From positions 1 through 40,773 of the forward strand of contig CAZHJA010000001.1 in the NCBI GenBank assembly GCA_964532865.1: 40,773 nt of DNA, read 5' to 3'. The DNA is from CAZHJA01 sp964532865 (GTDB lineage Bacteria > Patescibacteriota > Microgenomatia > UBA1406 > GWC2-37-13). Under the pieces are notes generated by a model that saw only the letters and a program-made list of their open reading frames with translations, searched no databases and was not told where the DNA came from. Of this stretch, positions 13,093-20,565 are shown piece after piece. The position numbers were made by a program, and so were the translations under genes. Positions within the stretch are counted from its first letter, which is position 1; every line of letters begins with the position of its first letter.

Positions 13093-15792
13093 ATGAAAAG
13101 AATTATTATTCTTACAAGTATCGCTGTTATTGTATTATTGTCGTTTTTCTCCTTTATTCCAAAAAATGTATTATCCCAAACGCCAGATACATCTCCATAT
13201 ATACCATGTAATCCATGGATAAATGATGATGAAGGATATCTTGATTCAACAGAACATCAGTGTCCTATAGGTTCACCGTTAGAAAACTGCGCCTCATCTT
13301 ATGAAGAATGGAAAAAAAACCCATATATGGATTTTTGGGTTGCTGACCCAGAAGTAACGGCATTAGGAAAAGGAGGACAACGCTCATTACAATTTCTATA
13401 TTGGAACCTTACACACAGTTCTATTGTAACTCCGGTTTTATCTCAAATCTGGTCTACCTCACGAATGGTTGCAATAATTCTTCTTACTATTGTAGTTGCA
13501 ATAATTGGCGTTGGGATAATCGTTGGAAAAAAATATAGTTTTGGATTTAAAATTGATGTCTCTTCCTATCTTATTAAGCTTATCCTTTCCGTTCTATATA
13601 TATTCTTTTCTTTTCTAATTGTTGTTACTTTAATTGAGATTTCAGAATATATTATGAAGTTTTTTACTGAGACCTTAGGAGTAATGGATTTATTTAATAT
13701 TCATTTCATTCCAACTACTGATTCTGATAAAGTTCTTAAAACTTCTGAGAAGGGGTATACAATATTTCGCGGATGCTCTAATCTTAATATTGACGCTGTA
13801 GAATCAGTAAAAACATCTAAATTTCTTGTAAATATTACCAACCTTACATATTATCTTTTAGGAATTATGCTTATTTTAAGAAAAGTAATTCTTTGGTTTT
13901 TGCTGTTTGTTTCTCCATTTTTAGCAATATTAATGCAGTTTACCTTTATCCGAAACATTGGATGGATATGGATAGGAGTATTTTTTCAATGGCTAATGTA
14001 TGGACCATTATTCTCTCTGTTTTTGGGAGCTGTTTCAAAAATATGGAACTCAGTAAATCATATCCCATATATTTTTGACTTTACAAGAGCTAAGGTTCAA
14101 GAAACTCTTTATCCTACCGCTACAAACCTGACCTACGGAGGCCCTGCTCAAACTTTAGGTTTTGGAAACACTTCAAGCTATATAGACACACTTGCAGAAT
14201 ACATAATTTCTCTTATTATGCTGTGGGCAGTTGTATTTTTTCCATGGTGGCTTCTTAGAATATTTAGAGACTATTGCTGTGATGGAATATATGCTATGAA
14301 AAATATTCTTCTTTCAATGTACGATCAGGCAAGGTCTAATAAGCCACCTCCAACTCCCCCAGGATTATCACAAACACCTCATACTCCAAGCACAACAGGA
14401 ACTGCTATGAAAATACCAACTGAACAAGCAGTTACAGCAAAGGTTAAATTAGAAACAGTTCAGGAAATAAAACAAGCAAGAACAGAAGAAATTAGAAAAT
14501 CAATGGATCTTTCAGTTAATAAACTTACTGATATTGCAAGAGTTGAAACAAATAAAACAACTAATGAAACAGTAAAAAGAAATCTTGAAAATTTGGCCAA
14601 TCCAACAAAAGCAAGCACCCCTCAAGAAAGACAGAAGTTTATGAATATAAGGACGGAATTGTTTAATAGAGCAATTAAAAAAGATGTTGCAGCAAAACAA
14701 ATGCTGTCATCAATTTCTTCATCTAAAACAGAACAAATTCAAAAAAGAGATGAAATAATAAAAACCATACCACAAGTTCAAAGGCAACCTGTTACTAATA
14801 TTATCTCTATAAAAGTAAAAATTCCAACAGAAAAAGTTTCATCTATAAGCAGTTCTCTTCTTAATAATATATCGACAAATAACAATATTATAAATTCAGT
14901 TTCTCAAACATCAGGCGCTCCTCCACAACAAATACAGCAAGTATTAATGGCTTTTAAACGTAATATTGAAAATAACGAAAAACCTGAAAAAATAATTGAA
15001 AATGTTTCAAAAAAAACAAATGTACAAAAAGAAAATATAATTAAAATACTGCAGGCTGCTTCAAAGACCGTAAAGGAAAATGAAGCAGTAAAGCAAGAAA
15101 TTGCCAAGCAAGAAAATATTAATCCTGAACAGGTTGAAAAAGTACTAAAAGAACAAGTGTCAGTCGCAATTTTACCAGGACAAAACATTGAACAGACAAT
15201 TTCAATTCCTCCAACAGTTTCAATACAGGATTATGAAGAAGTAAAAAAAATGTGGGTAAAACAATACGAAAAAGGAGAGGTGCCTGTTACAGAAAATATT
15301 AAAACAAGAGAAGAATGGGTTGATACAGACATTATATTTGTTACAAATACACTTAATAAGCTTGTAGCAACTGATAATACTTTAAAACAAGAGGGAATAG
15401 ATGATCTTGGCTATATACTTCCAGTATTTATGATAAATAATCTTAAAGGAGAAGAGATTGTTGTATATCTTAAGGCAAAAATAGAAGCTGCAAAAACAAT
15501 AAAAGCTCAAATTGAAAAGGAAAAAGAAATTACAAACAAACTAAAAGATGCATCAAAAGAAGAAGAATTTGTTGATATAAAAAAGCAAACAAAAGAAACA
15601 CCAAAAACAATGGAAATGAAAAGAGAGATGAAAATAGAAGATGATAAAAAAGATAATAAAGGAACACAAAACCCCAACCAACAAGACATAATATCAGACA
15701 TTCAAAAACAACATGATAATAAGCAAGAAAATAATAAAGTTCAAACAAATCCTCAAGAAAATAAGGACGAAGGAAGCCAAAGCGTGGTATAA
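13093..15792 (+). CDS. VirB6/TrbL-like membrane protein with long helical tail
   Basis: This 899-residue protein has a signal peptide, a Cys-containing extracytoplasmic region (about 25-110) and then six or so transmembrane helices (about 125-440). WFLLFVSPFLAILMQF and WAVVFFPWWLLRIFRDYCCDG stand out. This is the polytopic layout of VirB6/TrbL secretion-channel proteins. The tail (about 450-899) is charged and helical. It holds three consecutive related modules of about 30 residues (about 597-690) and an EK/QN-rich disordered end. Together with the VirB2-like pair it suggests a reduced type IV secretion or pilus system. No VirB4 ATPase is in the window. A TATAAT lies 34 bases upstream of the start. 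Confidence 0.72.
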   Translation: MKRIIILTSIAVIVLLSFFSFIPKNVLSQTPDTSPYIPCNPWINDDEGYLDSTEHQCPIGSPLENCASSYEEWKKNPYMDFWVADPEVTALGKGGQRSLQFLYWNLTHSSIVTPVLSQIWSTSRMVAIILLTIVVAIIGVGIIVGKKYSFGFKIDVSSYLIKLILSVLYIFFSFLIVVTLIEISEYIMKFFTETLGVMDLFNIHFIPTTDSDKVLKTSEKGYTIFRGCSNLNIDAVESVKTSKFLVNITNLTYYLLGIMLILRKVILWFLLFVSPFLAILMQFTFIRNIGWIWIGVFFQWLMYGPLFSLFLGAVSKIWNSVNHIPYIFDFTRAKVQETLYPTATNLTYGGPAQTLGFGNTSSYIDTLAEYIISLIMLWAVVFFPWWLLRIFRDYCCDGIYAMKNILLSMYDQARSNKPPPTPPGLSQTPHTPSTTGTAMKIPTEQAVTAKVKLETVQEIKQARTEEIRKSMDLSVNKLTDIARVETNKTTNETVKRNLENLANPTKASTPQERQKFMNIRTELFNRAIKKDVAAKQMLSSISSSKTEQIQKRDEIIKTIPQVQRQPVTNIISIKVKIPTEKVSSISSSLLNNISTNNNIINSVSQTSGAPPQQIQQVLMAFKRNIENNEKPEKIIENVSKKTNVQKENIIKILQAASKTVKENEAVKQEIAKQENINPEQVEKVLKEQVSVAILPGQNIEQTISIPPTVSIQDYEEVKKMWVKQYEKGEVPVTENIKTREEWVDTDIIFVTNTLNKLVATDNTLKQEGIDDLGYILPVFMINNLKGEEIVVYLKAKIEAAKTIKAQIEKEKEITNKLKDASKEEEFVDIKKQTKETPKTMEMKREMKIEDDKKDNKGTQNPNQQDIISDIQKQHDNKQENNKVQTNPQENKDEGSQSVV

Positions 15793-15793
15793 T
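15788..15793 (+). promoter_or_regulatory. -10 box overlapping a stop codon
   Basis: TATAAT preceded by TGG is an extended -10 whose TAA is also the stop codon of the VirB6-like gene. The next ATG (15802) is eight bases downstream. Confidence 0.55.
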
Positions 15794-15801
15794 AACCTTC
15801 A

Positions 15802-16347
15802 ATGAATTATTACAAAATAAAACAGATAATTGCTAAAGTAGATAAAAAAGATAATATTATTGGAAAAGTTGACAAACTAAATGCACATAAGAAAGGAGTT
15901 TTTCATCGAGGATACACTATTTGTCTCACTTTCCAAAATCAAATAATTCTTCAACACAGGAAACATCCTGCATTTGATGGATATTTTGATTTTACATGCT
16001 CGTCTCATCAAATATATGAAAAGAATACACTTCAAGATAATAATACATCCATATACAAAGCCTTAAAAAGAGAATGGAATATTTCAAAAAAAGATTTGTT
16101 AAATAAACCAAGGCTTGTTGGATATGTAATTTATAAGGCAAAAGATGACAAAAGCAAACTTATTGAAAATGAATTATGCTATTTCTTTACGGCAAAAATA
16201 AAAAGAATACCCTATCCAAATATGGATTATGCATATGGATTTTCTCTTATTAAAAAAAGTTCATTAAACAAAAACAATAAAATCTATACTCTCCTTGCCC
16301 CATGGGCAAAGAAAATAATTGAAAAAGAAATGTTAGAAACAATATAA
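15802..16347 (+). CDS. IDI-like Nudix protein
   Basis: This 181-residue protein resembles type 1 isopentenyl-diphosphate isomerase, which interconverts IPP and DMAPP for polyprenyl lipids. The opening D-x-x-D-N-I-I-G-K with AHKKGVFHRGY, the FTCSSH segment and LIENELCYFF (the metal-binding Glu pair of IDI) are all visible. However, where IDI has the catalytic Cys (CGH) this protein has SSH, with a Cys one place earlier. The Nudix helix is also reduced to KALKREWNIS. It may be a diverged isomerase or a Nudix hydrolase of the IDI-like group. Its -10 box overlaps the stop of the previous gene. Confidence 0.7.
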   Translation: MNYYKIKQIIAKVDKKDNIIGKVDKLNAHKKGVFHRGYTICLTFQNQIILQHRKHPAFDGYFDFTCSSHQIYEKNTLQDNNTSIYKALKREWNISKKDLLNKPRLVGYVIYKAKDDKSKLIENELCYFFTAKIKRIPYPNMDYAYGFSLIKKSSLNKNNKIYTLLAPWAKKIIEKEMLETI

Positions 16348-16402
16348 TATTGAAAATAATAAAAAGATATTTATAATAGCTTATATTAAGCTAAATACTT
16401 AT

Positions 16403-16612
16403 ATGAGCAATCAAACAATAGAATCAGGTCAAAGAACTATTGCTACAAGACAAATAAGCATGCTTATGGAAGAACAAATGGATATTCCTAAAGAACTCTT
16501 TGACATATATGGGGATGCCTTAGTGCGCCTTATTGTAATAAATCCTTTTGATGGAAAAGAAGTATCAGATACTTTATATGACCCAAAAGATTATACCCCA
16601 ACAGATCAATAA
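16403..16612 (+). CDS. Small acidic hypothetical protein
   Basis: This 69-residue soluble protein (MSNQTIESGQRTIATRQISM...) has no signal, membrane segment or recognised domain. It is mildly acidic and ends DPKDYTPTDQ. It lies 55 bases after the Nudix gene, with TATATT about 16 bases upstream that could be its own -10. Its size and composition look like a real small gene, but no function can be offered. Confidence 0.5.
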   Translation: MSNQTIESGQRTIATRQISMLMEEQMDIPKELFDIYGDALVRLIVINPFDGKEVSDTLYDPKDYTPTDQ

Positions 16613-16637
16613 AGAATGTGAACAAGCTAGGAAGATT

Positions 16638-17111
16638 TTATACCTTTAGCCAACGAGGTGTTTTTTTACAATATTCAGTATAGGAACTTCCAAATCTTCT
16701 TCTTAAGCTGGGCTCTTCATAGAGAACTATGAATAAATAATAAAACATAAATGCTAAAAGCGTATAGATATATAACAGTAAATGTCCAAATATTAAGGAT
16801 ATACCAAGAAAAATTAACGTATCACCAATATATATCGGATTTCGGGAATGCTTATATAATCCTGATGTTACAAATTCTTTTGGTGGCTCTATGGGAACTG
16901 GCGTTCCCTTACCAATCTTGAAGAATAATAAAATACAATAAAGTATCATTACTATTCCACTTGAAAAAATTATTAAACCTAATATTTGCGTTAATGAATT
17001 TGTTATCTGTAATAAGTTTAAATTAGTATTTAAGGTTATGGCAGCTAATGGAAAAACAATAAACACAATAGATATGTATACAAAACTAAGAAATAAAGAA
17101 GTCAATTTCAT
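16638..17111 (-). CDS. Isoprenylcysteine/phospholipid-type membrane methyltransferase
   Basis: This 157-residue protein has four hydrophobic helices and the C-terminal catalytic signature of the ICMT/PEMT superfamily. GLYKHSRNPIYIGDTLIFLG (about 88-107) is followed by EEPSLRRRFGSSYTEYCKKTPRW (about 131-153), the E-E-x-x-L-x-x-x-F-G-x-x-Y-x-x-Y-x-x-x-x-P-R-W pattern that binds S-adenosylmethionine. It would methylate a membrane-bound acceptor. The natural substrate in bacteria of this kind is unknown. Its promoter is an extended TGG-TATAAT ending six bases before the ATG. Confidence 0.85.
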   Translation of the reverse strand: MKLTSLFLSFVYISIVFIVFPLAAITLNTNLNLLQITNSLTQILGLIIFSSGIVMILYCILLFFKIGKGTPVPIEPPKEFVTSGLYKHSRNPIYIGDTLIFLGISLIFGHLLLYIYTLLAFMFYYLFIVLYEEPSLRRRFGSSYTEYCKKTPRWLKV

Positions 17112-17117
17112 ATATAA

Positions 17118-17123
17118 ATTATA
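17118..17123 (-). promoter_or_regulatory. Extended -10 of the methyltransferase gene
   Basis: On the minus strand TGG-TATAAT ends six bases before the ATG at 17111, a leaderless arrangement. Confidence 0.6.
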
Positions 17124-17427
17124 CCAAAAAGTTCTAGCTATCTAATAGGGGTTATAGGATTTAGATTGTAATAGAAGCTTATTTGTGGACAAGCTGGAGA
17201 ATAGTTTAAACCAAGTTGAAGAGTATGTTTGGAAATGGTATCCAGTGCTCAAAGATAGGATTATGGGCACAAATAAACAGAGTGTTTATTTATCACATGA
17301 AGGCATTTAAACAATATCAGCACAAAATTTAATATTAAAGAATAATATAATAGGGATGCATCTTGCTGTTTTTGAAAAAAAGGTAATGAAGTATGATCTG
17401 CTAAGAATTACTGCTTTCGTAGTATTT

Positions 17428-18078
17428 TTAGAAATCTACGCCCTTAACTTTAATGTCTAGTGTCGGATATAGTATTTGGTCAACCTTTTTTTTTAACGGA
17501 GCCGCTTCAAATTCTACTTCGTCTTGTGTATGCATGTCTGTACCCACTAAGTCTATGGTGTCTTTCCTTTCTCTACCCCAATGAACGTGTTGTATGTGAT
17601 GAATCACCTCTTCTACAATCGCAATTCCTGCCTTTGTTTCTAATGGAATTTCCTTTGAACCTTTTGTAAACATATCGTCAATTTTTCGTAAATTCACAAA
17701 TAGGACATTATTCGGGGTTTCTAATGCATTATGTTCACGGCCTTTGTAGTCAAGTACTGGAAGAGTACTTAGAACAATTACCAACATACTCTCGTCTATA
17801 TTTTTCTTTCTTGGGAAAGTTCTTTGATTTTGCTCATTTTTTGCCCAGACATTTATTAAATCTTCAAACCTTATACCCCTCTGATATTTTGTTGTATCCT
17901 CATCAAGTACTTGAAAAGTGGTTAATGTAGCTCGCTCTACTTCTCTAACAACACTATCGCTTATGGGTTTTTTTGGTGCTTCTAGTTTGTATATCGGAAA
18001 GTGAGTTTTTCCCAACACCTCTTTCTTTCTTAATTTATCTGGTTTTTGTGCTTGATCTATTATTCCCTCGTTGTCCAT
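17428..18078 (-). CDS. Putative metal-dependent protein with EExxHHxxH motif
   Basis: This 216-residue soluble protein is not clearly assignable. Its most striking part is AIVEEVIHHIQHVHWG (about 153-168), a helix with E156, E157, H160, H161 and H164, followed by an acidic EVEFEA (about 187-192). Zinc peptidases carry a similar helix-plus-distal-Glu arrangement, but the first His of HExxH is replaced by Glu. Thus it may be a diverged zincin or a structural relative without activity. The first 60 residues are charged and may be flexible. It lies 12 bases downstream of a 60-residue gene, within the repeat-bounded cassette next to ssrA. Confidence 0.5.
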   Translation of the reverse strand: MDNEGIIDQAQKPDKLRKKEVLGKTHFPIYKLEAPKKPISDSVVREVERATLTTFQVLDEDTTKYQRGIRFEDLINVWAKNEQNQRTFPRKKNIDESMLVIVLSTLPVLDYKGREHNALETPNNVLFVNLRKIDDMFTKGSKEIPLETKAGIAIVEEVIHHIQHVHWGRERKDTIDLVGTDMHTQDEVEFEAAPLKKKVDQILYPTLDIKVKGVDF

Positions 18079-18090
18079 GTACGTTCTCCT

Positions 18091-18273
18091 TTAGTATTTT
18101 TTTGAAATTTTAATAAAATTATTTAAGTCTGATTTATTACTAGCTTCCCTTCTTAGATGTTTATAGTTTTCTCCAAACTCTCCTTGAGGAATATTAACAT
18201 TATCAATATCTATTGAAAACAGACTATTCTTTTTTGAATAAGTTGGATTATAATCAACTCTTACTACATTCAT
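18091..18273 (-). CDS. Small protein, first gene of the cassette operon
   Basis: This 60-residue basic protein (MNVVRVDYNPTYSKKNSLFS...) has no recognised domain. Its stop is 12 bases before the start of the putative metalloprotein, with GGAG in the gap (GGAGAACGT), so the pair is one operon. The promoter is a clear TGA-TATAAT ending seven bases before its ATG. The arrangement of a small gene followed by a larger one is seen in two-gene stress or toxin modules, but nothing in the sequence proves that. Confidence 0.5.
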   Translation of the reverse strand: MNVVRVDYNPTYSKKNSLFSIDIDNVNIPQGEFGENYKHLRREASNKSDLNNFIKISKKY

Positions 18274-18280
18274 TAAGACT

Positions 18281-18286
18281 ATTATA
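18281..18286 (-). promoter_or_regulatory. Extended -10 of the cassette operon
   Basis: TGA-TATAAT on the minus strand ends seven bases before the ATG at 18273, another leaderless signal. Confidence 0.55.
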
Positions 18287-18352
18287 TCAAAAACTCAAAT
18301 ATTTGAATTGAAGAAATATAGTTTAGATTGTCATAGAAGGCTGTTCTACGAG

Positions 18353-18750
18353 TGGAGATGCCGGGAGTTGAACCCGGGTCCGAAAAAACACTAATATAAA
18401 TGTTTAGTTAGAGATAGAATATTTTAACTTTTGTGTCTTTTTAAGAAAATATTCAAAGCTTAAATAGACTGCCAATTATATGTTTTCAAGCCTTTTAACC
18501 AATTGGGAATGTTAAAAAGCCTTACCTTGATTGGTTTTCCCTTCTTAGATTGAATCAAGGGAAATCTAAAAAGAGTTTATTAAAGCTAATTATGCTTCAA
18601 GAAATGCAAAGTTTGCACTCCTACTATAAGCCATAGCTTCGTAAGCTTCTGCTTTATCAGCGTCTGCATTTAAAATTTTTCCTATTTACGGATAAGTCCG
18701 CCCTAACCATTTGTAAAAGTGCAAGTTTTCCGTCGATACCTATCATCCCC
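18353..18750 (-). ncRNA. ssrA: tmRNA (transfer-messenger RNA)
   Basis: The 5' end GGGGATGATAGGTATCGACG (from 18750) and the 3' end, with a T arm GGTTCAACTCC and CATCTCC pairing with GGGGATG, are standard tmRNA features. Discriminator A is at 18353, and CCA is not encoded. The tag frame begins GCA at 18667 and ends TAA at 18590. It encodes 25 residues starting ADADKAEAYE and ending SANFAFLEA, which is longer than most tags and lacks the usual LAA end. An in-frame TAA lies seven codons upstream of the GCA. The RNA works with SmpB to rescue stalled ribosomes. Its first base is the last base of the smpB stop codon. Confidence 0.95.
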
Positions 18751-19199
18751 TAGCTCTTTAAATATTCTTTCATTTCTCTTTTTTCTTCTCTTATTATATC
18801 CTGTTTTTTTTCTTGCTTTTTCCTTTCAATATCTCCTTTTCCTTTAACCAAAGCTATTTTAAGCTTAATTAAATTACCCTTATTATAGCAGCCTATAGGC
18901 GCTATTGTCAATCCAGGAGAAGAGCTTATTTTTGTTTTTAATCTAATTAATTCTTTTTTATGAAGCAAAAGTTTTCTAGTTTTTTTTGAATCATATTCAT
19001 GTGGCCTTGCAAACTTATATACAGATATTTCTGCATTAATAAGATAGGCTTCATTATTAATAATCTTTACAAAAGAATCATCAAGAAGCATCCTTCCTGC
19101 TCTAACAGACTTAACTTCTGCACCCAAAAGCTCTATTCCCGCTTCATATTCTTCAATGCTTTTAAATTTTCTTGAAAATTTTCTATTAATTATTTTCAT
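18750..19199 (-). CDS. smpB: SsrA-binding protein SmpB
   Basis: This 149-residue protein matches SmpB from end to end: NRKFSRKFKSIEEYEAGIELLGAEVKSVR at the start (the EAGI-L-G-EVKS signature), then YKFARPHEYDSKKTRKLLLHKKEL, and a basic C-terminal tail (KKQDIIREEKREMKEYLKS) that enters the ribosomal mRNA channel. It binds tmRNA and loads it on stalled ribosomes. The TAG stop shares its final G with the first base of tmRNA, so both are cut from one transcript. The -10 box TAAAAT ends six bases before the ATG and mirrors that of the divergent EndoQ-like gene. Confidence 0.97.
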   Translation of the reverse strand: MKIINRKFSRKFKSIEEYEAGIELLGAEVKSVRAGRMLLDDSFVKIINNEAYLINAEISVYKFARPHEYDSKKTRKLLLHKKELIRLKTKISSSPGLTIAPIGCYNKGNLIKLKIALVKGKGDIERKKQEKKQDIIREEKREMKEYLKS

Positions 19200-19205
19200 G
19201 TCTTT

Positions 19206-19227
19206 ATTTTACCAAAAATAGTAAAAT
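19206..19227. promoter_or_regulatory. Mirror-image divergent promoter (smpB / EndoQ-like)
   Basis: The 34 bases between the start codons contain ATTTTA (19206-19211, minus-strand TAAAAT) and TAAAAT (19222-19227). Each ends exactly six bases from its ATG, with ten bases between the boxes. ATTTTAC and GTAAAAT form a perfect 7-bp inverted repeat. Confidence 0.6.
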
Positions 19228-19233
19228 AGCCTT

Positions 19234-20565
19234 ATGCAAATTATTACTGATCTTCATATTCATTCAAAATATTCTCGTGCAGTTTCTCCAAAGATGAACC
19301 TTGAAGAAATGGCAATATGGGCTTCAAAAAAAGGAATTGATCTTATTGCAACAGCAGACTGGGCTCACCCAATATGGTTTAGAGAAATATGCTCAAGCCT
19401 AAAAGAGGTGGAAAGTGGAATATTTACTCTTAAAAAAAGACCAAAAGAGCAAAAACATGATGTAAAATTCCTTCTTTCTTTTGAAATATCAAGCATATAC
19501 GCCCAAGGAGACAAAACCAACAGAAGAGTACATAATCTCATATTCTCTCCTTCTCTTTCAACATGTGAAAAAATAATAAAAAAATTAACAAGTCTTGGAG
19601 TAAACCTTATTTCAGATGGAAGACCAATAACAGGAATTTCATCTAAAAACCTAATTGAAATAGTTCTTGAAATTGATGAAAAAGCAATGCTTATTCCAGC
19701 CCATATCTGGACTCCATGGTTTTCAATGTTTGGATCAAATTCTGGATTTGACTCTATTTCCGAATGCTTTGGGGATTATAAAAAGTACATATATGGAATT
19801 GAAACCGGACTTTCTTCAGATCCTATTATGAACTGGCAAATAAAAGAGCTTGAAAATAGATCAATCCTTTCTTTTTCAGATGCCCATTCAGGACCTAAGA
19901 TAGGACGTGAAGCAACAGTCTTTGTATCAAAAGAGCCTAAGTTTAACTACTCATACAATGATATTGAGCGTGCAATAAAACAAGATAAAAAAGGGCATCT
20001 TGAAATTGGATATACAATAGAATTCTTTCCAGAAGAAGGGAAATATCATCTTTCAGGTCATAGGAATTGCAATATAAAATATGATGTATTTGATGTAAAA
20101 GAAAAGGGAAAGATCTGTCCTGTTTGCAAAAAGCCATTAACAATTGGAGTTAAAAATAGAGTTTCTGATCTTTCAAATAAAATATTAAAAAAAACAGATT
20201 TACTATTTAAGAAAAACAAAGTTGGAGTAACATTTGTAAGTGATAAAAATAAAAAAAGAAGGCCATTTGTATCAATAATCCCTCTTCAAGAGATATTAAT
20301 TGAAGTAAATAACAACTCCAAAGCAAAAGGATTAAAAGAATATGAAAGATTAACAAATTTTTTTGGAACAGAGTTTGATATTCTTCTTAAAATGCCTTAT
20401 GAAGAAATTGAAAACATAGGTGGAATAAAATTAAAAAAAGCCATTGAGAAAATGAGAGAAAGAAGCGTGTATATTGATGCAGGATATGATGGTGTTTTTG
20501 GAATTGTAAAAGTTTTTGACGAAAAACATGAAAAAAAAGAAAAAAAACAACTTGGCCTATTTTAA
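19234..20565 (+). CDS. Endonuclease Q-like PHP-domain nuclease
   Basis: This 443-residue protein begins with a PHP domain: TDLHIHSKYSRA (D6, H8, H10) and IATADWAHP, with later metal ligands in FEISS, PAHIWTPW and FSDAHSG. A four-cysteine zinc site follows (CNIKYD ... CPVCKKP). The C-terminal part ends MPYEEIENIGGIKLKKAIEKM, a helix-hairpin-helix-like segment. This is the arrangement of endonuclease Q, which nicks DNA 5' of deaminated or abasic bases and acts in repair. The length is close to the roughly 420 residues known for that family. It is divergent from smpB with a mirrored promoter. Confidence 0.82.
   Translation: MQIITDLHIHSKYSRAVSPKMNLEEMAIWASKKGIDLIATADWAHPIWFREICSSLKEVESGIFTLKKRPKEQKHDVKFLLSFEISSIYAQGDKTNRRVHNLIFSPSLSTCEKIIKKLTSLGVNLISDGRPITGISSKNLIEIVLEIDEKAMLIPAHIWTPWFSMFGSNSGFDSISECFGDYKKYIYGIETGLSSDPIMNWQIKELENRSILSFSDAHSGPKIGREATVFVSKEPKFNYSYNDIERAIKQDKKGHLEIGYTIEFFPEEGKYHLSGHRNCNIKYDVFDVKEKGKICPVCKKPLTIGVKNRVSDLSNKILKKTDLLFKKNKVGVTFVSDKNKKRRPFVSIIPLQEILIEVNNNSKAKGLKEYERLTNFFGTEFDILLKMPYEEIENIGGIKLKKAIEKMRERSVYIDAGYDGVFGIVKVFDEKHEKKEKKQLGLF

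Larger units (their letters stand above)
17160..18342. mobile_element. 1.2-kb cassette bounded by imperfect direct repeats beside ssrA
   Basis: TTTAGATTGTAATAGAAGCT (17160-17179) and TTTAGATTGTCATAGAAGG plus CT (18322-18342) differ by one substitution and one inserted base. They enclose two co-directional accessory genes (17428-18078 and 18091-18273). The right copy lies ten bases from the tmRNA 3' end, a classic integration hot spot. No recombinase is inside, so it may be a passenger cassette or the remnant of a larger element. The 316 bases at 17112-17427 hold the left repeat and only a doubtful 41-codon GTG frame (17185-17310). The boundary call is inference. Confidence 0.45.

Noticed and set aside
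17185..17310. 41-codon GTG frame in the 316-base gap left of the cassette
   Set aside because: It lacks a ribosome site and recognised domain. Its hydrophilic, Trp-containing sequence could be a gene remnant, but nothing supports expression.
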